A DNA stretch of 47,804 nt from NCBI GenBank assembly GCA_035477595.1, contig DATIKM010000056.1, forward strand, positions 1 through 47,804, written 5' to 3'. Below the pieces are notes generated by a model that made no database searches, was not told where the DNA came from, and worked only from the letters and a program-made list of their open reading frames with translations. Position 1 is the first letter of the stretch, and each line of letters opens with the position of its first letter. The translations under genes were made by a program, and so were the position numbers. The DNA comes from DATIKM01 sp035477595. Lineage in GTDB: Bacteria > Armatimonadota > Chthonomonadetes > Chthonomonadales > CAJBBX01. Positions 36,095-44,819 of the stretch are shown in pieces.

Positions 36095-37107
36095 TCCTCC
36101 TCACGCTGTCCTTCGCAATCGCGCTCCTGACCACCTTGGTCACAACGCCCTGGGTGCTCAAGTTGGCCGTTAGGTACGGCGCGATCGCGGTTCCGCGGGC
36201 ACGAGACGTGCACGAGGAACCGAAGCCGCGCTGGGGCGGCATCGCGATCGTGGTGGGCGTCATGGCGGCTGTCCTCGTGACAGTCACGATCCGCCACTAC
36301 CGCCCCGGCGTCGAATCAGCCTGGACGATGCCCCTGGTCGGGCTCCTCGTGGCGGGTGCCTTCATTGCCATCGTCGGTCTGATCGACGACCTGAAGGACC
36401 TGAGAGCGATCTGGCAGGCGCTCGGCATCGTGACTGCCGGCGCCATCCTGATCGCCTTCGGCGTGCGGATCGACGGGGTGACCAACCCCTTCGTGGCTCT
36501 CAAAACTGGCCCGTACCACCCGGGACAGTGGATCGCGCTGCCCGCGTGGGCCAGCGTCGCCGCAACGCTCGTCTGGGTCTTCGTGGTCACGAAGACGGTG
36601 GACGCCATCGACGGCCTCGATGGCCTAGCCGCCGGCGTCTGCGCCATCGCGGCGGCGACGCTGGCGCTCCTCGGCGCGGCGTCGCTGCAGCCAGGCGGGC
36701 CAACCCTGGCCCTAGTCGCGGCAGCGGTCAGCGGAGCCTGCATCGGGTTCCTGCGCTACAACTACAGCCCGGCCCGCATCTTCATGAGCACGGTGGGCGC
36801 CCAGTTCCTCGGCCTGATGCTGGCGGCGATCTCCATCATGGGCGCTTTCAAGCTGGTCGCTGCGATCTCGGTGCTGATCCCGCTCCTAGTGCTGGGGGTG
36901 CCGCTTCTCGACTACGCGATCGTCCTCCTGCGGCGGTTGCGGAGCGGGGCGCCCCTCACGCATGCCGACAACCGCCACTTGCACCACCGGCTGATGGCCA
37001 GCGGCTTGAGCAAGAAGCAGGCAGTGTGGGTGATCTACGCCTGCACCGCAGTGCTCTGCGTGACGGCCATCATCCTCTTCGAGGTCTCACGTCCGCTGAC
37101 GCCTTGA
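36091..37107 (+). CDS. wecA: undecaprenyl-phosphate N-acetylglucosaminyl-1-phosphate transferase (WecA/TagO-like)
   Basis: 338 residues from GTG 36091, with ten or so membrane helices throughout. The MraY/WecA family residues are in place: Asp99-Asp100 (VGLIDDLKD), KTVDAIDGLDGLAAG with the second acidic motif, and the cytoplasmic His motif HADNRHLHHRLM near 290. The histidine-rich loop matches WecA/TagO rather than MraY. It links GlcNAc-1-phosphate or a related sugar to undecaprenyl phosphate, the first step of wall-linked or O-antigen glycans. The wecB-like epimerase gene follows after 41 nt, and both belong to that pathway. Confidence 0.93.
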   Translation: MILLTLSFAIALLTTLVTTPWVLKLAVRYGAIAVPRARDVHEEPKPRWGGIAIVVGVMAAVLVTVTIRHYRPGVESAWTMPLVGLLVAGAFIAIVGLIDDLKDLRAIWQALGIVTAGAILIAFGVRIDGVTNPFVALKTGPYHPGQWIALPAWASVAATLVWVFVVTKTVDAIDGLDGLAAGVCAIAAATLALLGAASLQPGGPTLALVAAAVSGACIGFLRYNYSPARIFMSTVGAQFLGLMLAAISIMGAFKLVAAISVLIPLLVLGVPLLDYAIVLLRRLRSGAPLTHADNRHLHHRLMASGLSKKQAVWVIYACTAVLCVTAIILFEVSRPLTP

Positions 37108-37148
37108 CCTCGATCGCCGCCGGCGCGGACCGCCGATAGGACCATACT

Positions 37149-38267
37149 GTGATCGATGTGCTCTGCGTGTTTGGCACGCGACCCGACGCCATCAAGATGG
37201 CGCCCGTCGTTCTGGAACTGCGCCGCCACCCCGGGCGGTTTCGCGTTCGCACGCTCGCCACCGGTCAGCACCGCGAGCAGCTCGACCAGGTGCTCGCGAC
37301 GTTCGGCATCGTGCCCGACAGCGATCTGGGCATCATGGAGCACGGGCAGACGCTCTCGCGGATCACGGTCCGCTCCCTGGAGGGAATGGACGCAGTCATC
37401 CAGGCGGAGCGGCCGGACCTGCTGATCGCGCAGGGAGACACGACGACGACCTTCGTTGCCGCGCTCGCCGCCTTCTACCATCGCGTGCCGTTCGCCCACG
37501 TCGAAGCGGGCCTCCGGACACACAACCCTTGGGATCCCTTCCCGGAGGAGATGAACCGCCGGCTGGCCGGCGCGATTGCTCTCTACCACTTTGCTCCGAC
37601 AGAGGCGGCGCGCGCGAACCTGTTGCGCGAGGGGATTGACGATGAGCGCATCCGTGTCACGGGGAACACGGGCATCGATGCGCTGCTCTGGGTGGCGGGA
37701 CGCGATGTTGCCATCGACGACGCCGCGCTGTCCGCGCTGCTGCAAAGCCGACGCCGGCTCGTCACGGTCACCGCGCACCGGCGCGAGAACCTCGGCGCGC
37801 CCCTGGAGCGGATCTGCAGCGCGCTGGCGGCGCTCGCCGAGCGCTACCCGGAGACCGACTGGGTCTACGCGATGCACCGGAACCCCGCCGTCCGCCAGAC
37901 CGTCATGGCGGCGCTGGCCGGACGTCCGAACGTGCACCTCATCGAGCCTCCAGCCTACGCGCCATTCGTCAAGCTGCTGCAGCGGAGCGCCGTCATCCTG
38001 ACTGACTCCGGCGGCATCCAGGAGGAGGCGCCTTCCCTAGGTGTGCCGGTGGTGGTGCTGCGCGAGACGACGGAGCGCCCGGAGGGGGTCGCGGCGGGCG
38101 TCGCGCAATTGGCGGGCACGGACGTTGACGCCATCATTGAAGCCGCGGTCGGTCTCCTGAGCCGCCCCGACGGGGGGCTGCCCGGAGCCCTCGTCAACCC
38201 CTACGGCGATGGGCGTGCGTCGGAGCGCATTCGGGAGGCTCTCTCCGCCGCGCCGCGCTCTGCCTGA
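37149..38267 (+). CDS. wecB: UDP-N-acetylglucosamine 2-epimerase (non-hydrolysing)
   Basis: 372 residues from GTG 37149; AGGA lies about 9 nt upstream. It converts UDP-GlcNAc into UDP-ManNAc in the cytoplasm. Conserved segments: FGTRPDAIKMAPV, HVEAGLRTHN with the catalytic acid, VTAHRRENLG and the uridine-binding LTDSGGIQEEAPSLG. The C-terminal RETTERPEG is typical of the family. With the preceding WecA-like enzyme it forms a two-gene set for lipid-linked amino-sugar glycans. The last residues are Ala/Ser-rich. A weak hairpin (38325-38343, GACGGG / CCCGTC) separates it from the converging racemase-like gene. Confidence 0.95.
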   Translation: MIDVLCVFGTRPDAIKMAPVVLELRRHPGRFRVRTLATGQHREQLDQVLATFGIVPDSDLGIMEHGQTLSRITVRSLEGMDAVIQAERPDLLIAQGDTTTTFVAALAAFYHRVPFAHVEAGLRTHNPWDPFPEEMNRRLAGAIALYHFAPTEAARANLLREGIDDERIRVTGNTGIDALLWVAGRDVAIDDAALSALLQSRRRLVTVTAHRRENLGAPLERICSALAALAERYPETDWVYAMHRNPAVRQTVMAALAGRPNVHLIEPPAYAPFVKLLQRSAVILTDSGGIQEEAPSLGVPVVVLRETTERPEGVAAGVAQLAGTDVDAIIEAAVGLLSRPDGGLPGALVNPYGDGRASERIREALSAAPRSA

Positions 38268-38344
38268 CCGCGTGCCGTACCCCCTGCGCCGGACGCCACG
38301 GGCGAACGCGGCAGCCGCCGAGGCGACGGGACGCTAGCCCGTCC

Positions 38345-39637
38345 CTAACCCGTAGCGGCCGGCGCGCCGGCCTCCGCGATGACGTAGGGGCCACGGGGGA
38401 TCGCCAGCACGCGCGCGCTGGGCCCATGCCGCTCCAGCGCGGCGGCGACCGCCGCCTCCACGCTGTCTGCCGGCGTCACGTGGAGGCGGCCCAGGATGGC
38501 AGGTGGGATGCCCTCCGCGAAGCACGTGACGCGACAGTGACACACCGCCTTTGCCAGCTCTTCGACTTCCCACTGGTCGCGCACCGGCGTCCAGCCCGGC
38601 GCCTGAATCGCCTCGACGAAACGTCCGAGGTCGTCCCACGCGAGGAGCAGATCGCGGAACGCGTCGCTTCCGATGCCCTCGCGACATTCCGCGGCGATTA
38701 TCAGGTCGCCGCCTGGCGCCACCACGGGCAGCGCGCCCACCATGCCCTTCACCGCCTGGTAGAAGGTGGCGTCGAGCGGGTAGCCGGCGCAGGTCGTGAC
38801 GACGACGTCGGCCGGCTGGGCTACTCGGGCGCGGCAGTGCCGGTCCGCGAAGTCCACACCTGCCCGCCACGCCTCGTCGAATCCGCCGGCGAACACGCCG
38901 GTCACCATGTTCCGGGCACTGAGCGTCACGTCGATCGTGAAGTGGGGCGGACAGAGGTGCACGGCCGCCGTGGCCTCCTCATGCACGGGGTTCCCGTCGA
39001 CGAAGCCGCTGGCGGCTCGGGGGTGCTCGAGGAACGCGGGGCTGTGCCAGGCAAGGACGGTCTCAAGCGCCGCCACGCCGGGCATCACCAGCTTGCGGCC
39101 CCCGGAGTAACCTGCCATGAAGTGCGGCTCGATGAGCCCGACGGTGATCCTGAGGTCAGCGTCCCGGTAGCGCGTATCGAGCAGAACGCGCGTGCCGCGC
39201 TCCGTATGCCCCACGGCGGCGTGCGTGGCCGGGTCGTCGCAAGCATGGTTCACCACGTGGAGATGCGGGGCGAGGTCCTCACCAACGATGCGCAGGATCT
39301 CGGTCCGGTCGGCGGGCCGGTGGGTCCCGGTAGCGATGAGCACGGTGACACGCGAGAGGGGTATGCCACCGGCATCAAGGGCCGCGAGCACGTGCGGCAG
39401 GACTGCGCTCGTCGGCACGGGACGCGTGGCGTCGCAGACGACGATGCAGGCGTGGCGACTCGCGGCGGCGAGATGGGCCAGCGGCCGCGAGCCGATAGGC
39501 CGCTGCAGGGACGAGCGAACCGCGGCCCCAAGGTCTGGCAGTTGCGGGGCGTCGGGCGGGGAGAGCACCGCCGCGAGGCGCGCATCCGGAATGTCTGCGA
39601 TGAGCCCTCTCTCACCGTAGCTCAGGCACACGTCCAT
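38345..39637 (-). CDS. LarA-family nickel-pincer racemase/epimerase (lactate racemase-like)
   Basis: 430 residues from ATG 39637 after GGGGAGG. LarA enzymes use a nickel-pincer nucleotide (NPN) bound to lysine to racemise or epimerise 2-hydroxy acids. The residues match LarA of Lactobacillus with an offset of 2: His106 (GTHR), His172 (EPHFMAGYSGGRK), the cofactor lysine Lys182 and the nickel ligand His198 (LAWHSP); DATRPVP carries the substrate Asp/Arg pair. So it should be active if NPN is supplied. The genes larB, larC and larE that make NPN are not in the window. Members of the family act on several hydroxy acids, so lactate is only one option. Confidence 0.85.
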   Translation of the reverse strand: MDVCLSYGERGLIADIPDARLAAVLSPPDAPQLPDLGAAVRSSLQRPIGSRPLAHLAAASRHACIVVCDATRPVPTSAVLPHVLAALDAGGIPLSRVTVLIATGTHRPADRTEILRIVGEDLAPHLHVVNHACDDPATHAAVGHTERGTRVLLDTRYRDADLRITVGLIEPHFMAGYSGGRKLVMPGVAALETVLAWHSPAFLEHPRAASGFVDGNPVHEEATAAVHLCPPHFTIDVTLSARNMVTGVFAGGFDEAWRAGVDFADRHCRARVAQPADVVVTTCAGYPLDATFYQAVKGMVGALPVVAPGGDLIIAAECREGIGSDAFRDLLLAWDDLGRFVEAIQAPGWTPVRDQWEVEELAKAVCHCRVTCFAEGIPPAILGRLHVTPADSVEAAVAAALERHGPSARVLAIPRGPYVIAEAGAPAATG

Positions 39638-39706
39638 GGACGCCTCCCCGGTCGTGAGGGCCGCGTCGGCGTCTGTGAGCAGCCCGTGGCCGCGCCGAAC
39701 GTACGG

Positions 39707-39741
39707 TCAGGCGGCCGCCACGCGCGATGGCGGCCGCCTGA
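39707..39741 (-). terminator. 14-bp perfect hairpin after the propeller gene
   Basis: Arms 39707-39720 and 39728-39741 (TCAGGCGGCCGCCA / TGGCGGCCGCCTGA), loop CGCGCGA. It starts 4 nt past the propeller stop and precedes the larA-like gene on the same strand. No T-run. Confidence 0.65.
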
Positions 39742-39744
39742 CGC

Positions 39745-41073
39745 TCAGCGCAGGTCGATGGCGGCCAGCGCCTGCCGGTTGCGCACCAGCAGCACACCGT
39801 CGGCAAGTACTGGCGCCGTCCAGCTCTGGCCGCCCAGCGGGGTGATGCGACCCATCTCACGGTAGCCTGCGGGCGAGAGCGCAGACATGATCAGGTCACC
39901 GTTGGAGCCGTTCAGTGCCAGGATCACTCCGTCCACGCCCAGGATCCCACCCTTCTCAAAGCCGCCTTGCCTCCAGAGAACCTGACCATTGTTGGGGTTC
40001 AGGCAGACAAGAAAGCCGGGGTCGCCGGTCCCGTAGATGTGTCCGTTGTGGTAGATTGGCGAGCTGAAGTGCGCCTGGATTTCCCGGTTGCGCCACCGGA
40101 GGGAGGCGCGTCCGTCACGCACATCGATCAGAGCGCAGCCGACCCCGTAGCCGCTCGTAACGAACACGGAGTCCCCGATCACCACCGGCGTCGCGGCGTT
40201 GACATCCCAGCTGGTCTCCCAGGGATGACTCCAGATCACCGCGCCGTCCTCGGCGTCCACGCCCATGATGCTTCTGGCCGCGAACACGACGTATTGCCGG
40301 CGCCCGCCGATCGTCGCGATCACCGGCGTGGCATAGCCGATGCCCGCCGTGCCGCCGCCCCTCCAGAGCGTCTCCCCGGTCATCTTGTCCAGAGCGACGA
40401 CCGATGCGTTCGGGCCGCCGGGGCACACAATCACCTTGCGGCCGTCGATGACGGGTGAGACCGCCATGTCCCAGCTCGGCAACCTGCCCCCGAACTCCGC
40501 GATGACGTCCTTAGCCCAGATCACCGCGCCAGTCGCGGCGTTGAGGCAATGGAGCTTGCCCATCCGGCTCATAGTGTAGACACGGTCGCCGTCGACTGCT
40601 GGCGTTGCGCGTGCAAAGCCGTAGTTGTGTTGGGTGGCGTCCCGGTAGCGGTGCTGCCAGATGTCCTGTCCGGTCCTGAGGTCGATGGCGCGGACGATGT
40701 CCTCGCCGCCCCGGTGGTCGACGATGAAGACGCGGCCGCCGGCAACCGCCGGTCCGGAGTAGCCTTCGTCCGACATGGCGACCCTCCAGAGCACCCTCGG
40801 AGGCCTCGCCTGCCAGTCCTTGTTGATGCCCCTGAATGGTGAGATGCCGTTCGCGTTAGGGCCCCGGAACTGCGGCCAGTCCGCGGCGCCGCGGGCCGCC
40901 TGCGCGGCCTGGGGGGTCTCGGGTGCGGGTGCGGGCGCAGGCGCCGCGGTCTCGACCGGGGCGTCGGTGGGGGGCGCTGCGGCGCCGTTCGAGGCTATGG
41001 AGGCGGAGTTGCGGCACGCGGCCAGCGTCACCGCCAGTGAGCAGAGCGTCAGGCCAGCCAACAGACGACGCAT
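39745..41073 (-). CDS. PQQ-binding-like beta-propeller lipoprotein
   Basis: 442 residues from ATG 41073 after GAGGAGG. The signal has a lipobox (VTLAAC), so Cys20 is the likely lipid anchor; an Ala/Pro/Thr linker follows (about 25-60). The rest is a repeated beta-propeller with PQQ-like blades: ADWPQFRGPNANG at the start, and repeats of the type GxVxALDxxTGExLW (VVALDKMTGETLW, CLNPNNGQVLWR). No PQQ-dehydrogenase catalytic motif is seen, so it is probably a BamB-like or surface scaffold protein on the outer face. Such propellers are common in Armatimonadota and Planctomycetota. Confidence 0.85.
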   Translation of the reverse strand: MRRLLAGLTLCSLAVTLAACRNSASIASNGAAAPPTDAPVETAAPAPAPAPETPQAAQAARGAADWPQFRGPNANGISPFRGINKDWQARPPRVLWRVAMSDEGYSGPAVAGGRVFIVDHRGGEDIVRAIDLRTGQDIWQHRYRDATQHNYGFARATPAVDGDRVYTMSRMGKLHCLNAATGAVIWAKDVIAEFGGRLPSWDMAVSPVIDGRKVIVCPGGPNASVVALDKMTGETLWRGGGTAGIGYATPVIATIGGRRQYVVFAARSIMGVDAEDGAVIWSHPWETSWDVNAATPVVIGDSVFVTSGYGVGCALIDVRDGRASLRWRNREIQAHFSSPIYHNGHIYGTGDPGFLVCLNPNNGQVLWRQGGFEKGGILGVDGVILALNGSNGDLIMSALSPAGYREMGRITPLGGQSWTAPVLADGVLLVRNRQALAAIDLR

Positions 41074-41148
41074 TCAACGACCTCCTCGCGGGGGGCTCGT
41101 GTCAGAGCGACGCGCGTGAAAACAACCTGGCTATCCGGGAATCGGCCC

Positions 41149-42144
41149 TCACCGACGCCTGCCGGCCGGAGTGCGGGCTCCAGCGACCGGCGCGCTCGGC
41201 GTCCGCGTGCCGAGGTGCTCCAGCAGAAACGCCCGCGCATCCCGCAGCAGCGCGGTAGGCGGCAGGACATGGCCAGATTCGAACCAGACCTGGCGCTTAG
41301 GCTCGCCGGCCGCCGCAAACAGCGCCTCCGCAGCGCGGACCGGGATTAGCTCGTCGCGGCGCGCGCTCAGCACTAACAGGGGCCGCGGCGCGAAGCGCCC
41401 AACGAAGTGGAGCGGATCCGTCACCGAGGCGTTGACCACCAGATCCGCCGGGGGATCACCGACGTGGAGTCCTGCCAACTGGCTCCACTCGACGAATCCC
41501 GCGCCAGCGACGGCCAGTATGGCGGCGCGTACTCGTGGCTCGACCCCGACAAACACTCCCCCGAGCATCCCGCCCTGACTGAACCCGACGAACGCGATGC
41601 GGGATGGCTCCACCTCGCCGTCGCGCGACTCCAGGAAGTCCACGGCACGCCGCAGATCGACGACAGTCTGGATCCAGGCGTCGCGGTTCGTCGGCGACTG
41701 CACCAGATGGATATCGCCGCTGCGCCCGGGCCGCCTGCGGTCGCCGCGGTACTGCCCGTCGATGGAGAGGGTAGCGTAGCCAAGAGTCGACATCATGTCC
41801 GAGGCGAACCGTACGTAGTCCGAGTCCTTGTGACCTCCCGATCCGTGCAGCAGAATGACGGCAGGATGCGGGCCGCGGAACCGCCTCGGGACCGTGTATA
41901 TCCCCGTGACGCGCTGATCGCGTGCGCTGTCGTACTCGATCCGGTAGCGGGTCCGCAGCGCCGCATGCGCTGGCGACTGGTCCTCCAACGTCCGCAGCAC
42001 TGGCTGAAGCGGAAGCGCCCGGTCGTACGCGTAGAGCGACACGCGCACCTGATCTAAGGTGACCGCCGGGGTGTCCGCGGCAAGGGCGCTCGCCGGCGCG
42101 ATGGCCGCGAGCAGGTGCAGCAGGGCAAGTCGAGCCAGCCGCAT
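41149..42144 (-). CDS. secreted alpha/beta hydrolase (dienelactone-hydrolase-like)
   Basis: 331 residues from ATG 42144. Signal peptide: LALLHLLAAIAPASALAA. The hydrolase fold shows the oxyanion-strand VILLHGSGGHKDSD, nucleophile elbow GFSQGG (Ser near 198), acid Asp in SARRDELIP and base His in ESGHVLPP. The lid region is short. A periplasmic esterase or peptidase-like hydrolase is likely; substrate not known. The Pro/Arg-rich end follows LLEHLGTR. It lies 75 nt upstream of the propeller gene on the same strand, a possible operon. Confidence 0.82.
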   Translation of the reverse strand: MRLARLALLHLLAAIAPASALAADTPAVTLDQVRVSLYAYDRALPLQPVLRTLEDQSPAHAALRTRYRIEYDSARDQRVTGIYTVPRRFRGPHPAVILLHGSGGHKDSDYVRFASDMMSTLGYATLSIDGQYRGDRRRPGRSGDIHLVQSPTNRDAWIQTVVDLRRAVDFLESRDGEVEPSRIAFVGFSQGGMLGGVFVGVEPRVRAAILAVAGAGFVEWSQLAGLHVGDPPADLVVNASVTDPLHFVGRFAPRPLLVLSARRDELIPVRAAEALFAAAGEPKRQVWFESGHVLPPTALLRDARAFLLEHLGTRTPSAPVAGARTPAGRRR

Positions 42145-42557
42145 CAGCTCCGGCCCCCGGCCCCGTTCGGGGCGCGAAGCCCCTCGGCCTGGCGCGTACG
42201 GTCAGGCGTGGCGACTAGTCTCGAGCTCACGGGCAGTCGGACTCCTCTCCGATGGGCTGCTCCAGCGTTTCTAGGTGCAGGGACGCGTCTCCTGCTACGG
42301 CGCAGCGGCGCCACACAATGCTGGCGCACCGCGTCCGCCTCGAGCCGGCGGCATTGCCGGCCGGCTGCATGGTCGCGTGGCGCGCGGAGCGCGGGCGCCT
42401 CCCATCAGCCTGCCGCCGGGCCGGCTTGCATAGCGCGCACGTCGATGCGATGCAGCCGCGTGCGTGATCGTAGTACAATGGTCGCACGACGTCGATGCGC
42501 TGCCTCACGGTGCGCGGCGGCCTGCGCCGCAGCATGTCCGTTTGGGAGGTCCGGCGG
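42145..42557. other. divergent gap with a promoter -10 box
   Basis: No gene is seen in these 413 bp between divergent starts. TACAAT at 42474-42479 is a good -10 box for the small membrane protein gene; its -35 is weak. A GC hairpin lies near 42345-42366. Nothing else was found. Confidence 0.4.
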
Positions 42558-42833
42558 ATGTCAGTACCCTCTGTGACGCGCGGTTGGCGCGTGTTCGCGC
42601 GCCGCCTTCTGGTCGCTGGATGCGTAGCGTGCATGGTGGCGCTGGCCAGCGCCGCGCTGGCGAACGGCCGGCGGGGCGCCACGATCGCACCGGAAGACGT
42701 GAACCGCACGGTGGGAATGATCGCGGTGATCATGCTCGCGTCGCTCGGCGTGTTCGGCTACTACCAGTACCAGAAGATGCTCCTCCTAAAGCGGTCTCGC
42801 TCCAAGGGGGTTCAGAAGCCGCCGCCCTCCTGA
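42558..42833 (+). CDS. small membrane protein of unknown function
   Basis: 91 residues from ATG 42558, with GGGAGG at 42544-42549. A basic start and a hydrophobic stretch (LLVAGCVACMVALASAALA) form a signal or first membrane helix; a second helix follows at about 53-69 (GMIAVIMLASLGVFGYY), then a basic tail. No family is recognised. It has its own -10 box. Its last 22 nt overlap the converging UROD-like gene. Confidence 0.55.
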   Translation: MSVPSVTRGWRVFARRLLVAGCVACMVALASAALANGRRGATIAPEDVNRTVGMIAVIMLASLGVFGYYQYQKMLLLKRSRSKGVQKPPPS

Positions 42834-43855
42834 CGGTCCGCTTCATCGTACATCGCGACGATGTTGGCGGGCGGCACGTCCGGCTGGAACAGGTGCGCTG
42901 GCGAGAGGATATAGCCTCCACCCCGAAACGTGTCCAGATAGCGGCGGACCTCTCGCCGCACCTCGTCGGGCGACCCCTGCGTCAACACACGCTGCATGTC
43001 AATGCCCCCGTGCAGGCAGAGGCGCCCCGCCGTGCGCCGCCTCAGCGCCTCCGGCGCCATGCCTTCGCCGACAGGCTGGATCGGGTCGAGAGCGTCGATG
43101 CCGATCGCGACTAGGTCGTCGATGAACACCGCGATGTCGCCGCAGCTATGGAATAGGACGCGCGCACCGAGTTCATGGATGCGGTCTACCATGGCGCGCA
43201 GGTGCGGCGCGACGAACTCGCGGAACATCGTCATCGAGATGAGGGGGCCGCGCTGTGAGCCAAGGTCGGAGATGAGCAGGAAGAGATCGATGCGGCCCCC
43301 GGCCGCCTCCTGAGCCTGTGCGTAGTCCTCGCGGTAATAGGCCACAAAGCGTGCACAGAGCGAATGGACGAGTTCGGGGCGCTCCACCATGTCCGCGAAG
43401 AACGGCTCCCATCCGCGCACGAGCGCCGGCCGCTGCCACACGTCTGCGAACCCGTAGAGCAGGGCGTGTGCGGGCCACCGGTGGGCCTGGTCCCGAAGAG
43501 GGCGGTGGTCGACGTCGTCGACGCTCGGCCACGGGAACCGATCGGCATCCGCGGTAGCTGCAGAAAGGGCGCCCGGCAGGTCGTCCCGCACCGGTCCCCA
43601 TGGCGTGGACCGGAGGACGTACCGCTCGCCCCAGCGGTTCTCGTACACGCCCCCTCCGGTGTCGCGATCCGGTGGCTCGCGGGCGCTGAGGCGACGCAGG
43701 TCGATGCGGAAGCGCTCCAGTATCGCTTCCTCGTCGCGCAGACGCAGATGCGCGCTCAGGCGCGCGAGCGAGGCGGGCTCAGCCCAGAAGTCACGCGGGG
43801 TGCGGTCCGGCTCCTGGTGCGAAAGAGCGCACAGAACGCGTTCGCGCGGGGTCAC
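42812..43855 (-). CDS. UROD/MtaA-family methyltransferase-like protein
   Basis: 347 residues from GTG 43855, coupled to the preceding gene by GTGA overlap (43852-43855). MTPRERVLCALSHQEPDRTP is the usual family start; the zinc-type motif His236-x-Cys238 is in VLFHSCGD; GGIDMQRVLTQGSPDEVR and GGYILSPAHLFQPDVPPANI close the barrel. As in the other UROD-like protein at 3075, no Cys is found at the third metal position. It is clearly related to that protein but well diverged. A role in methyl transfer or in demethylation of a sugar or amine is possible; the substrate is not seen. Confidence 0.83.
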   Translation of the reverse strand: MTPRERVLCALSHQEPDRTPRDFWAEPASLARLSAHLRLRDEEAILERFRIDLRRLSAREPPDRDTGGGVYENRWGERYVLRSTPWGPVRDDLPGALSAATADADRFPWPSVDDVDHRPLRDQAHRWPAHALLYGFADVWQRPALVRGWEPFFADMVERPELVHSLCARFVAYYREDYAQAQEAAGGRIDLFLLISDLGSQRGPLISMTMFREFVAPHLRAMVDRIHELGARVLFHSCGDIAVFIDDLVAIGIDALDPIQPVGEGMAPEALRRRTAGRLCLHGGIDMQRVLTQGSPDEVRREVRRYLDTFRGGGYILSPAHLFQPDVPPANIVAMYDEADRQEGGGF

Positions 43856-44664
43856 GGTGCCGTGGCAGTGTGCCGTTCGCCCGGGCGCCCCGTGGAGGCC
43901 TCCCGCCGCGCCCTTTGCGCCGAAGGCCGAGCGTCGCCCCTGGCGATGATACGCGTGCCGCTCGGAGGCGTGAAGGTGAAGTCTGCGTCGGTGAACGTGG
44001 GAGCGCCGTTGACCATGGAGTAGGTGATGGTCAGGTCACGGGCCGTTCCGGTGGTGCCAGGTGGCGCGGGGGTGCGCTCTCTGTAGGACCGCACGAGCCG
44101 GTCAAACAGCCCGAACGCGATCCGTGCCGTCGCGCCGGACGGGTGTGCGGCATGAATCGTCTCGACCGAGACGCCGAGCAGGACGGCCGGCGCCGCTCGG
44201 GCGAGCCTGGCGCCCAGGAAAGGCTGCATCTCCTCCACCATGTCGCCCTGCAGCATCACCCGCAACTCCGGCAGGTCGTACGGCGCATCGGGCAGCATGA
44301 AGGTGGTCTCGGGGGCGGGCTCGCGGACCGCCTCCCGCAGGTCGCTCCGGTAGCGCCAGAGGTGCGTGCCGTCGGAAGTCGTCACCGTGCGCACCCAGGT
44401 TCCGTTCGGCGCCTGATGGCTCACCGAGACGAAGATGCGGTCGGACCGACGCCAGCGGACCTCCACTCTCCGTGTCGGCAGACCGGTCGCCGTGATGGTT
44501 GCGCGCACGTGCAGGCCGCGCAGCACCGAGTAGGTTCTGGTGACATCGGAGAGGCTCAGCTCCGTGTCGCTCGGCTCAGCGGACTGGCCGCTCGCGGGCA
44601 CAGGGCGCAGCGCCCAGGCCGTGAGCAACGCCAACGCGAGTCGGGACCCGCGACATGCATTCAT
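43852..44664 (-). CDS. secreted LolA-like/DUF2092-like protein
   Basis: 270 residues from ATG 44664 after GGAGGAG. The signal peptide LALALLTAWALRPVPASG is clear. The mature part is a LolA-type half beta-barrel: VTRTYSVLRGLHVRATIT, VEVRWRRSDRIFVSVS and a two-strand hairpin with TSDGTHLWRYR, then LTITYSMVNGAPTFTDADFTFTPPSGT near the end. Such proteins carry lipids or bind outer-membrane components in the periplasm. It is the first gene of the pair with the UROD-like protein, which follows with a 4-nt overlap. Confidence 0.65.
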   Translation of the reverse strand: MNACRGSRLALALLTAWALRPVPASGQSAEPSDTELSLSDVTRTYSVLRGLHVRATITATGLPTRRVEVRWRRSDRIFVSVSHQAPNGTWVRTVTTSDGTHLWRYRSDLREAVREPAPETTFMLPDAPYDLPELRVMLQGDMVEEMQPFLGARLARAAPAVLLGVSVETIHAAHPSGATARIAFGLFDRLVRSYRERTPAPPGTTGTARDLTITYSMVNGAPTFTDADFTFTPPSGTRIIARGDARPSAQRARREASTGRPGERHTATAP

Positions 44665-44743
44665 CGGTCGGCTCCTCCGGGGGAACGTCCTTGCCCCCTT
44701 GCCAGTTCTGAGCGCGTGTGCCGGAGTCCTGCGCCCCAGCTCC

Positions 44744-44772
44744 TTGCGCCCTATGAGTCAGGCTGGTATGAT
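44744..44772 (+). promoter_or_regulatory. promoter of the GH88 gene
   Basis: TTGCGC (44744-44749), 17 nt, TATGAT (44767-44772), with TG two nt before the -10. It uses the same -35 hexamer as the rpiB promoter at 33601 and lies about 48 nt before the ATG. Confidence 0.65.
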
Positions 44773-44819
44773 CTGTTCTGGCCACCTCGCTGCGACCCTC
44801 TCCCACGGGGGCTCGACGC

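Noticed and set aside
38426..39865. 479-codon plus-strand open frame over the LarA-like gene
   Set aside because: The opposite strand holds the intact nickel-pincer residues; this frame is its shadow.
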